NCBI RefSeq assembly: GCF_014644435.1
Contig: NZ_BMKR01000006.1
Span: 124,001 to 188,000 of the forward strand
DNA length: 64,000 nucleotides
Source of the DNA: Paenibacillus albidus
GTDB taxonomy: Bacteria; Bacillota; Bacilli; Paenibacillales; Paenibacillaceae
Direction of reading: 5' to 3'
Every line of letters starts with the position of its first letter. Within the stretch, counting starts at the first letter, position 1. Both the position numbers and the translations under genes were made by a program. The notes below the pieces were generated by a model. The model saw only the letters and a program-made list of their open reading frames with translations. It was not told the DNA's origin and did not search any database. Positions 8,032-17,110 of this stretch are shown piece by piece.

Positions 8032-9537
8032 CTAGTGTACTTTTTCGCGGTCCTTACCCTTGTCGGATTCACCGGCATTCTTATTCGCAGCCTGGCGGTC
8101 CTGCTGCATCTCTCCCACCGTCTTCACTTTCAGCCGCGCCGCCCCCTCATTCCCGTCCCGGGTTGGCACAAGCTTCCCGGAAGCGAGCCGCTCCTTGGCT
8201 GCGGCGATGGATGTGCCGTATTGCGGCAGCCACTTTTCCCCGGCAACCAGCATCTCGTCGACCATCTGCCAGATCTCTTTCGGATTGCAGACCGCCCCTA
8301 CAAGCGGGTCCAGCATAAAGGCCTGACGCAGCAGCTGGTCATCTCCATGGACGGCGGCTTCCACAGCGAGCCGCTGTACGGAAATACTTACATTACATAC
8401 CGCTGCCAGTCCCAGCGGCAGCTCGCCTACGGCCGGCATGGAAATGCCGTTGCGGTCGACGTAGCCCGGCGCTTCTATAATCGCGTCGTCCGGCAGATTC
8501 GCGATCACTCCGTTGTTTACCACATTAAAGTGACCTCTGTAGACCCGTCCTGTCTCCAGACCTTCTATAATGTAGGAGCCGTGCTCTTCACCGCGGTTCT
8601 CGCGGCTATACACAAGCGCAGGATCCTTCATCCAGTTCGGGAAATCGGTCTCGAACCAGTTGCGCCCCTCAGTGCAGACCCGCAGATACCCTCCGGTCTC
8701 GCCGTTAATCCAGCTTCCTAGGTCAATCCAGTCCATAATCTCATCCGCCCGCTTACGGTACCATGGCACATATTCACTAAGGTGGCCGTTGGATTCCGTG
8801 CTGTAATAGCCGAACCGGCGCAGCATGTCGATCCGTACCTTCTCCGTACGGCTGAACTCCGGATGTTTCTCAAAGGCTTCCAGCAACCCTTTTGTCAGGT
8901 CTTTGCCCTCGTGTTTGGCGGAGATATACCAGGTCTGGTGGTTAATGCCCGCACAGATGATATCCACATCTTTTTTCTCCAGCCCATAGACATCGGCAAT
9001 CTGCTGATGGCCATGCTGCACTCCGTGGCACAGACCAACCGTGCGCACACCGCCATATTTATTGCAGGCCCAGGTCAGCATTGCCATCGGATTCGAATAG
9101 TTGAGCAGTAGCACATCGGGTGCCGCTACTTCCCGGATATCCCGGCAAATCTTCAGCATCTCGGCAATGCCGCGTTGTCCATACATGATGCCTCCGGCAC
9201 ACAATGTATCCCCTACACATTGGTCAACACCGTATTTTAGCGGAATATCCACATCGGTCGCAAACGCCTCCAGCCCGCCAGCCCGAATAGTACAAAATAC
9301 GTACTTCGCACCTTCGAGCGCTTCTCTGCGGTCTGTCGTCGGCTGAATTTGAATCTGGAGGCCGTTCTCCCTGATATCCCGCTGGCACAGCTCTGTGACC
9401 ATCTCCAGATTGTGGCTGTTGATATCCATAAACGAGACTTCAATATTCTTGAATTCCGCTACTGTCAGCAGATCGCGCAGTAATCCGCGTGTGAATCCGA
9501 TACTGCCTGCCCCGATAAAAGCAACTTTAAACGACAT
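8032..9537 (-). CDS. Glycoside hydrolase family 4 (alpha-glucosidase/alpha-galactosidase type)
   Basis: 501 residues. GH4 enzymes use NAD+ and a divalent metal and cleave by an oxidation-elimination route. Residues 5-12 show the dinucleotide-binding GAGSIGFT. NYSNPMAMLTWA and the active-site CHGV motif (GLCHGVQHG), followed by GINHQTW, place it with the non-phosphate-dependent GH4 members. The residue after Cys-His is Gly, not the Ser I associate with alpha-galactosidases, so the true substrate is unsure. The start at 9537 has GGAGGG 9 nt upstream. A TTGACA box overlaps the stop codon of the upstream AraC gene, so it may be transcribed separately. The last 25 residues are a charged tail. Confidence 0.88.
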   Translation of the reverse strand: MSFKVAFIGAGSIGFTRGLLRDLLTVAEFKNIEVSFMDINSHNLEMVTELCQRDIRENGLQIQIQPTTDRREALEGAKYVFCTIRAGGLEAFATDVDIPLKYGVDQCVGDTLCAGGIMYGQRGIAEMLKICRDIREVAAPDVLLLNYSNPMAMLTWACNKYGGVRTVGLCHGVQHGHQQIADVYGLEKKDVDIICAGINHQTWYISAKHEGKDLTKGLLEAFEKHPEFSRTEKVRIDMLRRFGYYSTESNGHLSEYVPWYRKRADEIMDWIDLGSWINGETGGYLRVCTEGRNWFETDFPNWMKDPALVYSRENRGEEHGSYIIEGLETGRVYRGHFNVVNNGVIANLPDDAIIEAPGYVDRNGISMPAVGELPLGLAAVCNVSISVQRLAVEAAVHGDDQLLRQAFMLDPLVGAVCNPKEIWQMVDEMLVAGEKWLPQYGTSIAAAKERLASGKLVPTRDGNEGAARLKVKTVGEMQQDRQAANKNAGESDKGKDREKVH

Positions 9538-9638
9538 GGCGTTCACCCTCCGGTCATGAATTGGTTTGTTCCTGTCCATTGTAGCAAGGCTGCAAGGGTG
9601 AGCGTAACCAATATCATGACCTCTTTTAAAAAAAGATG

Positions 9639-10574
9639 TCAAATATCCTCACTTATGTTCGTTCCAGACTGTTCCCCGTAATTCCATTTGTGGCGCTCTA
9701 TGGAGTTCCTGTATTCCACAGGAGTGCAGTGGGCGTACTTTTTGAAGAGCAGATGAAAATATTGACGGCTGCTGATGCCCACATAATCGGCAATCTCCAC
9801 AATGGGGATATCGCTTTGCCCAAGCAGCATTTTAGACTTCTCCATACGCAGCATGGTCAAATAATCGGTTAACGTCCGGGAGGTGTGCTCCTTGAATATC
9901 CGGTGCAAGTAACCGGGATGCAGGCTGACTGCCGCTGCAATATCCTTCACCTGAATCGCCTGATCATAGTTCTGATGCATAAATTCGATACTCCGGCGCA
10001 CATAAATCTGTGCAGGCTGCTGGCTGGCATGCCATTGTTCCCGGCGCAGCCGGGCCAGGCGCAGCAGCAGCTCCGAGAACAGCAGGTCGATCAGGCTTCC
10101 CTCTCCGGTCCGCCGCTGGTCGAGCTCCAGCACAAGGCTTTTCAGCACATAATAAATGTCTTCGGGATCGGGCAGCACCAGACTGGTAAAAGGATTCTGC
10201 AGCAGTTCAGCCACAACCTCCTCCTGCCTGGCCAGCCTGCCTACGGATGGAGCCACCCCACCGTATTCCGAGAATCCAAATTCCACGTTCAGCATGCGGC
10301 ACGAGGTGCCTTCTTCCACAATAAGCCTGTGCGGGATGTTGGCATCCAGGATGATGAGTTCTCCGCGCTTAAGGCGAAAGCTGTCTTCCCGGCCTTCACC
10401 GGACATGACATCAACAACACAGCCCCCCGAGATCAGATACATGATTTCTGTTGAATCATGCTGGTGATAAGACATCCGGTAGCCGGTCCACTGCTTGTAA
10501 TAATAAGCAAAAAATCGCGGGCTGTAGTCTCCGTCAATCAATGCTTTTTGAAAAAGGCTTCCGCTCAACTTCAT
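9639..10574 (-). CDS. AraC-family transcriptional regulator with cupin-like sensor
   Basis: 311 residues. The N-terminal half carries a cupin-type AraC ligand domain (QHDSTEIMYLISGGC, residues about 38-52, and LKRGELIILDANIPH at about 68-83). The C-terminal half has the paired AraC helix-turn-helix: IQVKDIAAAVSLHPGYLHRIFKEH near 210-235 and IVEIADYVGISSRQYFHLLFKKY near 262-285. It lies directly upstream of the GH4 glycosidase on the same strand with about 100 bp between them. It therefore probably activates that gene in response to a sugar, an inference from position only. The ATG is preceded by GGGGGCAGG. Confidence 0.9.
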   Translation of the reverse strand: MKLSGSLFQKALIDGDYSPRFFAYYYKQWTGYRMSYHQHDSTEIMYLISGGCVVDVMSGEGREDSFRLKRGELIILDANIPHRLIVEEGTSCRMLNVEFGFSEYGGVAPSVGRLARQEEVVAELLQNPFTSLVLPDPEDIYYVLKSLVLELDQRRTGEGSLIDLLFSELLLRLARLRREQWHASQQPAQIYVRRSIEFMHQNYDQAIQVKDIAAAVSLHPGYLHRIFKEHTSRTLTDYLTMLRMEKSKMLLGQSDIPIVEIADYVGISSRQYFHLLFKKYAHCTPVEYRNSIERHKWNYGEQSGTNISEDI

Positions 10575-10646
10575 TATCGCCTGCCCCCGCTCCCTTGTTC
10601 TTGCTTAATCCCAGTGTAGCTTGGCGGGCGCAGTTGAACAATCCCT

Positions 10647-12707
10647 CTAGGACAATCCCTGAAATGAACCCAGGGATGCCTTCAAGTCTCCGGCCAGTTC
10701 CTCCAGCTTAGCGGATAAGGACACCAGCTCTTCACTCACCTTGAGCTGCTGGGTGGACATCGAGGCCACCTCCTGCGTGGAGGCTCCGGTCTGCTGGACC
10801 ACAGACCGGACACTGTCCATAGACTCACCCAGCTGCGTCTGGAAATCAAACAGCGCGGTGACGGAGGCGGAAGACTCATTGAGATGCCGGGTAAAGCCCA
10901 ACATCTCCTGTCTTACACTTTCAAATATCATGGAGGATTCCTGTACAGACATAATCCGCTCTCCGAATAAGGGTGCAGCTTCCTGAACAACCTCAACCGT
11001 ATGTTTGATATGCTGGCCGATCTCCTCCGTGATTTGTGTTACTGAATATATAGACTGGCCGGATTCATGGGCCAGCTGGCGGATTTCATCGGCAATGACA
11101 AGGAACCCCCGTCCGGCAGCACCGGCCCGGACCGCTTCAATGGAAGCGTTCAAGGCCAGGATATTCGTCTGCTTGTTCACTGCAATCATCGGACTCAGAA
11201 TACTGCGGATCAGCTCGGTGCTTTCGCTTAGCCGGGACGAATGCTCTTGAATCCGGTTCATCATCGCCATTGTGGACTCACTCTGCTCTACCAGTTGCCG
11301 CATTAGCGCTGTCCCCTGCTCACTTACCGCAATTACCTTCCCCGCCGCAGCGTCCATCCGGGTATTCATTCCGGACATTTCATTCATTTGCGCCCCCATC
11401 GTTTCCACCCGCTGGTGACTCTGTTCTGCTTCCAAGGCCATACTGGCTGCCCCGCCTGCGATTTCTCCGGTGGCAGCCGCGATTTCTCCGGCATGCAGAG
11501 AAATAACGGCCGAGGCCTGCACCAGCTGCTCCGAAGTAGACAACACTTCTTCCGCCGATTGGCTGCTCTGCCTGGCCAGCCGGGCGATCTGCTCCATCAT
11601 CCGGTTAAAGCTCTGGCCCAGCCGCCCGATCTCGTCCCGGCTTTTAAACTTCGCACGAACCGACAGATTGCCCCGTTCCCCTTCTTCCATTAAACCGGCC
11701 AATTTCCCCAGCGGTCTGCCAATGAGCCGCACCAGCAAATATCCGATCAGCAGGGCAATCACAGCCGCAGCCAACACTACCAATAACGTTATGTAAATCA
11801 ACTTGTCCGCCGACTTAGTAAAATCTGTCACCGGTGCATAACCGATCATGGTCCAGTCCGCTGTAGCGAGAGACTGATATACCACAAGCTGCTCCTGTCC
11901 TTGCTCATTATCTGCGGTAAAGGAATGCTGTACCTCTTGGGACTGTGCCTCCACAATCTTAATCGGTGACTGCTGGCCGAGTTGCGTTTCATCCGCACCG
12001 TAAACAATGCTTCCGGCTGAATCCAGAATGCGGATCTCGCCGGATTGGCCAATCTGAAGATTAGCCAGCACTCCCGTCAGCGCCTCGCCTTTAATCTCGA
12101 TCAGCATATAATATTCTGCTTCGGGATGCTGAATGTTCCGCAGCAATCTGCCCATGGTCAAAGAGGCTTCACCATAAGCATCAAAAAAACCTTTGGGTCT
12201 TACCGGGAACCAAAACGGATTGCCCTTGGCCTCCTTAATCTGCTCTATCCGCTTCACAATCCCCTCATCACTACGGATCGGGCTGATCCCTGCCGACCGG
12301 TAAGACTCTGCATCTACCAGACTGCCCGAGATCAGCCGAATAGCCAGCACCCGCCCGTCCGACCCTTTGACAGCATCGAGTTTACGGCGGATTCGATCCT
12401 CCGCCGCAGTCCGGGCTACGGTCCCGGCCGCGTCATTATTCACCGTCTCCAGATCGTTTTTGAGCACAGCGTCAACCGCAAACTGCCTGGAGAGCGCTTC
12501 ATATTCGGCAAACAGAAAATCAAGCTTATCGGCCGCCTGCACCACAGACTGCGCCGAAGCCGCCGCAACCTCATCCGTAATAATGCCTTTGGCGGCATAA
12601 TAGGAAGTCCACCCTAGTACTGATGACAGCAGAACTATGCTGCAGAATAAAATAACAAACAATTTGACCCCCACCGATTGGATAGCTAACCCCCGAACCC
12701 TTCTCAT
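10647..12707 (-). CDS. Methyl-accepting chemotaxis protein with extracellular dCache-type sensor
   Basis: 686 residues. A first membrane span (about 14-36) is followed by a 260-residue extracellular sensor of dCache type (for example [19 protein letters not shown]), a second span near 300-328, a HAMP domain (about 322-375), and a cytoplasmic signalling domain with the conserved hairpin tip [18 protein letters not shown] near residue 536. Such receptors control CheA activity and flagellar rotation. It lies downstream of malEFG on the same strand but behind a terminator. Sensing of maltodextrin-related ligands is therefore possible but unproven. The start is supported by GGAGAAGGAG. Confidence 0.93.
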   Translation of the reverse strand: MRRVRGLAIQSVGVKLFVILFCSIVLLSSVLGWTSYYAAKGIITDEVAAASAQSVVQAADKLDFLFAEYEALSRQFAVDAVLKNDLETVNNDAAGTVARTAAEDRIRRKLDAVKGSDGRVLAIRLISGSLVDAESYRSAGISPIRSDEGIVKRIEQIKEAKGNPFWFPVRPKGFFDAYGEASLTMGRLLRNIQHPEAEYYMLIEIKGEALTGVLANLQIGQSGEIRILDSAGSIVYGADETQLGQQSPIKIVEAQSQEVQHSFTADNEQGQEQLVVYQSLATADWTMIGYAPVTDFTKSADKLIYITLLVVLAAAVIALLIGYLLVRLIGRPLGKLAGLMEEGERGNLSVRAKFKSRDEIGRLGQSFNRMMEQIARLARQSSQSAEEVLSTSEQLVQASAVISLHAGEIAAATGEIAGGAASMALEAEQSHQRVETMGAQMNEMSGMNTRMDAAAGKVIAVSEQGTALMRQLVEQSESTMAMMNRIQEHSSRLSESTELIRSILSPMIAVNKQTNILALNASIEAVRAGAAGRGFLVIADEIRQLAHESGQSIYSVTQITEEIGQHIKHTVEVVQEAAPLFGERIMSVQESSMIFESVRQEMLGFTRHLNESSASVTALFDFQTQLGESMDSVRSVVQQTGASTQEVASMSTQQLKVSEELVSLSAKLEELAGDLKASLGSFQGLS

Positions 12708-12727
12708 ACTCCTTCTCTCCCCACGGC

Positions 12728-12772
12728 AAAATAAAAGGTACAGCCCTCCTGTAGCTTACGCAAGGCTGTACC
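12728..12772 (-). terminator. Terminator of the malEFG transcript
   Basis: GGTACAGCC pairs with GGCTGTACC around an 18-nt loop and is followed on the minus strand by TTTTATTTT. It lies 36 bp after the malG stop and separates the operon from the chemoreceptor gene. Confidence 0.8.
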
Positions 12773-12807
12773 CGTTTCATTATGCTTGTATTTAGTTTGG
12801 TGCTGCT

Positions 12808-13653
12808 TTATCCTTTGCTGGCTCCCGCCGTCAGGCCGTCCACCAGCATCCGCTGCAGAAAGACGAACAAAATCATTATCGGAATGGAGATCAACACGGC
12901 TCCGGCCGAAAACAAGGTGAAGTTGGTATTCTGGTTGCTGTTGACCATATCCCACATGCCGACAGCCACAGTCCAGTTCTCCTTGGTCCGGAGAATCAGC
13001 TTGGCAAAGATGAAATCGACCCATGGGCCAACAAACTGGGTTAATGCCATGTACGTAATCATCGGACGGGACAACGGCAGAATAATGCGGGCAAAGATAC
13101 TGAAATTGCTCGCGCCGTCAATCCTGGCCGCCTCATCCAGCGAACGCGGGATGGTGTCCAGAAAGCCTTTGGCAATAAAGGTGCCGCCTAGCGGCGCACC
13201 GGCTGCATAGACGATAATCAGTGCCAGATGCGTATCGAGCAGATTAAACTCTTTTAACAGCAAATAAATGGCAATCATGCTCATGAACCCGGGGAACATC
13301 CCCAGAATCAGCACCGTAGACAGCGCCGTCTTACGCGCTTTGAAACGGAACCGGGAAACCGCGTAGCTGGTCAGCAGAGTCAGCACTACCCCGATCAGCA
13401 TGGAGCAGACAGCAATCTTGAGTGTATTGGCGTACCAGGTTCCGAACATATAGACAGGTGAAGTAAACAGCTCCGTATAATGGTCCAGTGTGAAGCGCTC
13501 GGGAATCAGGGTCTTGCTGTAAAGTGATTTGCCGGGCCGGAAGGATGCCAGAAGAATCCACAGAGCCGGATACAGAGCCGCAATCGCCAGCACAGTCAAC
13601 ACAATGTAACTAAGTGTCAGGCGCAAGAAGTTAGCAAGTTTACGTCCGCTCAT
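12808..13653 (-). CDS. malG: Maltodextrin ABC transporter permease, MalG type
   Basis: 281 residues with six predicted membrane spans. The EAA loop EAARIDGASNFSIFARIILPLSRP, about residues 170-195, contacts the ATPase subunit. It forms the inner-membrane channel with MalF for maltodextrins delivered by MalE. The start overlaps the malF stop by 4 bp (ATGA), a sign of translational coupling. No ATPase gene is in the operon; in Bacillales a shared MsmX-type ATPase encoded elsewhere usually energises such importers, so that is the likely partner. The substrate assignment rests on operon context (neopullulanase, pullulanase, maltose phosphorylase) and on MdxG-like sequence. Confidence 0.9.
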   Translation of the reverse strand: MSGRKLANFLRLTLSYIVLTVLAIAALYPALWILLASFRPGKSLYSKTLIPERFTLDHYTELFTSPVYMFGTWYANTLKIAVCSMLIGVVLTLLTSYAVSRFRFKARKTALSTVLILGMFPGFMSMIAIYLLLKEFNLLDTHLALIIVYAAGAPLGGTFIAKGFLDTIPRSLDEAARIDGASNFSIFARIILPLSRPMITYMALTQFVGPWVDFIFAKLILRTKENWTVAVGMWDMVNSNQNTNFTLFSAGAVLISIPIMILFVFLQRMLVDGLTAGASKG

Positions 13654-14963
13654 TGAATCATGTCCTCCTCTTTGAATGATTTGGTCCGGCGGTAATTGTA
13701 CAACGAGAATGATGCCACAATCACAAAGATAATAATGCCGATTGCCGAAGCCATATTGTTTTTATTCTGATCCAGTGTCAACTTGTACAGCCAAGTCACG
13801 AGCAGATCCGTTGAGCCCGCATACTGATAATCCCCTTTCACGGGATTACCGCCGGTCAACAGGAAGATCGCGTTAAAGTTGTTGATATTGCCGGCAAACT
13901 GCGCAATTAAAGTCGGCGCGGTAGAGAACAACACCATCGGCAGCGTTACAATGCGGAACTTCTGATAGGCGGATGCCCCATCCACCTCTGCCGCTTCGTA
14001 CATATCACGGGGAATGGTGGTCAGTACACCCATAATCAGCAACATGGAGACCGGAATCCCCACCCACATATTGACGATGATTACGGTAACCTTTGCCCAG
14101 AACGGATCTGTCAGCCAGGGCAATCCGTCCAGGCCAAAAAATCCGAGGTACTGGTTGATCGGACCGAATTGGCCGTTGAACAAGTTGCGCATCAGCAGCA
14201 GGGAGATCAGCTGCGGTACAGCATAAGGCACAATCAGAATCACTCTCCACATGCCTTTGAAGCGAATGCCCTGCTGACTGACCAGCAGAGCTACAAGCAG
14301 CCCGCCGAAATATGTAGTCACGGTAGACAGAACCGCCCAGATTATGGTCCAGGTCAGCACTCCATAAAACGTGTGGCTCCAGGTCTTGAGCACAAGCAGA
14401 TTGCGGAAGGTCTCAAATCCGACCCAGTCCACCAGCTTCGCCGGAGGCAAATGATTCGGTGCGGAGTAGTTCGTGAAAGCCAGCATAATCATGAAGATGA
14501 TCGGCATGATCGTAAAAAACAAAATCCCGATTCCGGGTAACACTAAAAACGTCTGCGCAAATTTATAATCCAGAATATAACGGATCGTCTGTCTGAACGA
14601 ATTGGCGGATTTGCCGCCCTCGCGCTCAGCCCCTGTCCGGTAAGCATCCCTGATGTTCATATACCAGGCGATAAGGACGACCAGCAGAAACAGCAGAGTA
14701 ATCAAACTTTGAATCAGGATATAGATGGAATGGTCGCCAGGCACCATTTTGGCAATCCCTTTTACCTTCTGCAGATGACTGGGGGTATCTCCTAATGTGG
14801 CCATCCCCCACATTGCCCTGCCCAGATTCTGGATGAAATAAATCAAGGCCAGCGCCTCTACAGCTACAAAAATCAGCCCTTTGATGAATTGGCGGTTATA
14901 TATTTGTCCCAATCCCATAAATAACGTCGACAGTATTGCGGCTCTTGTACGGTGTCGCTGCAT
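13650..14963 (-). CDS. malF: Maltodextrin ABC transporter permease, MalF type with N-terminal extension
   Basis: 437 residues. The C-terminal 290 residues are a standard six-span permease with the EAA loop EAAEVDGASAYQKFRIVTLP. The first 140 residues add two to three further hydrophobic segments starting MQRHRTRAAILSTLFMGLGQ, the extended form seen in MdxF-like maltodextrin permeases of Bacillales. The start has AGGAGAACGG upstream. It is separated from malE by a hairpin with a T-run, so part of the transcription probably ends before it, giving more MalE than MalF/MalG. It overlaps malG by 4 bp. Confidence 0.9.
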   Translation of the reverse strand: MQRHRTRAAILSTLFMGLGQIYNRQFIKGLIFVAVEALALIYFIQNLGRAMWGMATLGDTPSHLQKVKGIAKMVPGDHSIYILIQSLITLLFLLVVLIAWYMNIRDAYRTGAEREGGKSANSFRQTIRYILDYKFAQTFLVLPGIGILFFTIMPIIFMIMLAFTNYSAPNHLPPAKLVDWVGFETFRNLLVLKTWSHTFYGVLTWTIIWAVLSTVTTYFGGLLVALLVSQQGIRFKGMWRVILIVPYAVPQLISLLLMRNLFNGQFGPINQYLGFFGLDGLPWLTDPFWAKVTVIIVNMWVGIPVSMLLIMGVLTTIPRDMYEAAEVDGASAYQKFRIVTLPMVLFSTAPTLIAQFAGNINNFNAIFLLTGGNPVKGDYQYAGSTDLLVTWLYKLTLDQNKNNMASAIGIIIFVIVASFSLYNYRRTKSFKEEDMIQ

Positions 14964-14997
14964 TTCTCTTCCGTTCTCCTCTCTACGCGTAAAATCG

Positions 14998-15031
14998 TAA
15001 AAACCGCCTGCCGCTAACCATGCGGCGGGCG
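14998..15031 (-). terminator. Partial terminator/attenuator between malE and malF
   Basis: On the minus strand CGCCCGCCGC pairs with GCGGCAGGCG with one mismatch and a 7-nt loop, and is followed by GTTTTTAC. It lies 21 bp after the malE stop. Such leaky terminators after binding-protein genes commonly set the protein ratio; that role is inferred here. Confidence 0.65.
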
Positions 15032-15052
15032 ATTTTATAACACTTTATGCGG

Positions 15053-16387
15053 TTATTGCGATGCGCCGTTGTTCAGATCCTTGATTTGCTGAACTGCTTT
15101 ATCCATGGCAGCTTTTGGATCTGCGTTGTTGTCCCAGATTTCGGGAAGCGCTGCGTTTACCGGGCTCCACACATTGCCCATTTCAGGAATGGAAGGCATC
15201 GGCTGCGAATTGGTGGCTTGCTGGGCGAAGGCGGATACATAAGGGTCACTCTTGATCTGCGGGTCTTCCAGCGCCTCTTTATTTGTCGGAACCGACCCGA
15301 TCGTTTTGTTCAGCAGAAGCTGGGCTTCTTTGGTGGTCGCGAAGTCTGCGTACATTTTGGCGGCATTTGGATATTGGGTGTAGGAATTGACGCCATAAAT
15401 CTTGATGCCCGAGAAGGTTATGGACGTTTTGCCGTCAATGGTAGGAATCGGTGCAATTCCGAGACTCTCACCCAGCGCTTCCTTGTATGCACCCAGTTCC
15501 CATGGACCGGTAATATCCATCGCTACGTCGCCGGAGATGAACAGGCTGCGTTTGATATCAGGATTGATGTCACCGCTTTTGATCGGCAAGGCTTCTTTCA
15601 GCTTAACAAAGGTCTGCAGGCCTTTAATCGCGCCTTCGCTTGCCAGCCCGATATCATCCTTGTTCGTGCCGTTGTCACCGAAGAGGTAACCTCCATCCGA
15701 CGCAATGAACGGGTAGTTAAAGTACATGTTGCCAACTTCCCACATAATGCCGTATCTGTTCTTGGATTTGTCTGTGAACGTCTTACTGAAAGCCAGCACA
15801 TCATCAAACGATTTAGGGGCTTCTTTCACCAGAGTTTTGTTATAAAATAGGGCAACGGTCTCAGCCGCACGCGGATATCCGTACAATTCGCCCTCATACG
15901 AAGAACCGATGATGGAAGCTTCCGTATTTCTGGTTTTGGTTTCTTCTGCAAAAAGATCATTCGGAAGCAGCAGACTTGCACTTGCAGCCTTGCCCAGATT
16001 GTCATGCGGAATGACAACAACATCGGCAGCAAGACCGGAAGGTCCGTCTTGGGTAAGCTTGGTGACTTGGTCCGGCGGTGCCAGCTCTTCAATTTTGACG
16101 GGGACATTATATTTCTCTGTAAACTGCTTGGCGATCGCTTCGGTAAAAGCTCTTTCCTCTTTACTCTCCCATACAGTCAGCGTCGCGCCTTCTTCCGGCA
16201 CCACACCCTCAGATGTAACGGCGTTGCCGCTGTTCGTTCCTGCATTGTCTGTTCCTGTATTCTCAGCAGGTGCGTTGGTAGCTGCCGTGTTACCTCCGTT
16301 ATTGCCATTGCCGTTCGCTCCACAAGCTGTTATCGACAGTGCCATTGAACATGCTGCGGTGATAACCATCATTTTTTTAAGCTTCAT
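15053..16387 (-). CDS. malE: Maltodextrin-binding lipoprotein, MalE type
   Basis: 444 residues. The signal peptide ends in the lipobox SITAC, followed by an Asn/Gly/Thr-rich linker to about residue 60, so the protein is lipid-anchored outside the membrane. The mature part is a cluster-1 (MalE-like) binding protein: GATLTVWESKEERAFTEAI, DVVVIPHDNLGKAA and DITGPWELGAYKEA are typical. The start at 16387 is preceded by GGGAGGGG. It is the first gene of malE-malF-malG. Its promoter overlaps a LacI-type operator and a cre-like site, fitting induction by maltodextrin and repression by glucose. Confidence 0.92.
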   Translation of the reverse strand: MKLKKMMVITAACSMALSITACGANGNGNNGGNTAATNAPAENTGTDNAGTNSGNAVTSEGVVPEEGATLTVWESKEERAFTEAIAKQFTEKYNVPVKIEELAPPDQVTKLTQDGPSGLAADVVVIPHDNLGKAASASLLLPNDLFAEETKTRNTEASIIGSSYEGELYGYPRAAETVALFYNKTLVKEAPKSFDDVLAFSKTFTDKSKNRYGIMWEVGNMYFNYPFIASDGGYLFGDNGTNKDDIGLASEGAIKGLQTFVKLKEALPIKSGDINPDIKRSLFISGDVAMDITGPWELGAYKEALGESLGIAPIPTIDGKTSITFSGIKIYGVNSYTQYPNAAKMYADFATTKEAQLLLNKTIGSVPTNKEALEDPQIKSDPYVSAFAQQATNSQPMPSIPEMGNVWSPVNAALPEIWDNNADPKAAMDKAVQQIKDLNNGASQ

Positions 16388-16571
16388 TGCCTTAACCCCT
16401 CCCAATTTGTGAACTGCTTTGGTGAACCAGTCAGTGCGTTTCTAAGTTGCTGTTTGCTGTGTCGCTGAGCTGCCAATCCTGGTGTCGTCACTTGCGCAAA
16501 CGATTTCAGAGCGGCCAAAAAAAATTTCAGTTTTTCTTTTACACCCCTCCATGTTATGCACTTGCAAGACT

Positions 16572-16634
16572 GGAAAGCGCTTCATTTCTGAATACATCAT
16601 ACAACAGTCGTTAAAGTTTGTAAAAACGTTTGCA
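16572..16634 (-). promoter_or_regulatory. malE promoter with LacI-type operator and cre-like site
   Basis: On the minus strand TTTACA (16624-16619) and TATGAT (16601-16596) are spaced by exactly 17 bp. The operator-like GCAAACGTTTTT (16634-16623) overlaps the -35 box. An imperfect cre-like sequence around AAGCGCTT (16572-16585) lies just after the predicted transcription start. A further half site, GCAAACGATTTC, is at 16496-16507 in the leader. Confidence 0.65.
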
Positions 16635-16847
16635 TATAGGGTATTTCGTCATTTATCATGATATTATATATATTTCAGCCTATTTACTAATCCTTTTAAA
16701 GGATATCTCTTAATTAGTCCGTTTTTCTATTATTGCCCCTTTCTTGTTGAGTGATGAGTTTTCAAACTACCGCTGTAATCCTTGCTCAGCCCTTGTTTAT
16801 AATCCTGAATCACCTGTTCTCTCCAGTCATACGCTGTGAAATTTTGT

Positions 16848-16897
16848 GCAAAGGTTTGTACAAATATATTGAACCCCTAATTATTCCATGCTATAAT
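16848..16897 (+). promoter_or_regulatory. Neopullulanase promoter with operator-like site
   Basis: TTGAAC (16869-16874) and TATAAT (16892-16897) are spaced by 17 bp. GCAAAGGTTTGT at 16848-16859, one change at the centre and one at the edge away from the GCAAACGTTTGC palindrome, lies just upstream of the -35 box. It faces away from the malE promoter. Confidence 0.65.
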
Positions 16898-16962
16898 CCA
16901 AATCGTTAAGGGAGTGCCCTCCCCCATATTCCATACAATTCAAAGGCAATGTTCCTTGAGAC

Positions 16963-17007
16963 AGGTACAACCTCGGCTGTCTAGCCAGCGGGCGGTTGTG
17001 CCTTTTT
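16963..17007 (+). terminator. Terminator-like hairpin in the neopullulanase leader
   Basis: AGGTACAACC (16963-16972) pairs with GGTTGTGCCT (16994-17003) with one G-U pair and is followed by a T-run, about 60 nt after the predicted start and 105 nt before the gene. It could attenuate neopullulanase transcription. Confidence 0.55.
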
Positions 17008-17110
17008 GCTGTGCGCCCAGTGATTTCAGAACCAAGCTGTGCTTTTCAGGCCGATTTTGTATGAAACGGCTTTAGGGGGCATGTCTACAAAACTATTAGG
17101 AGGAATTATT

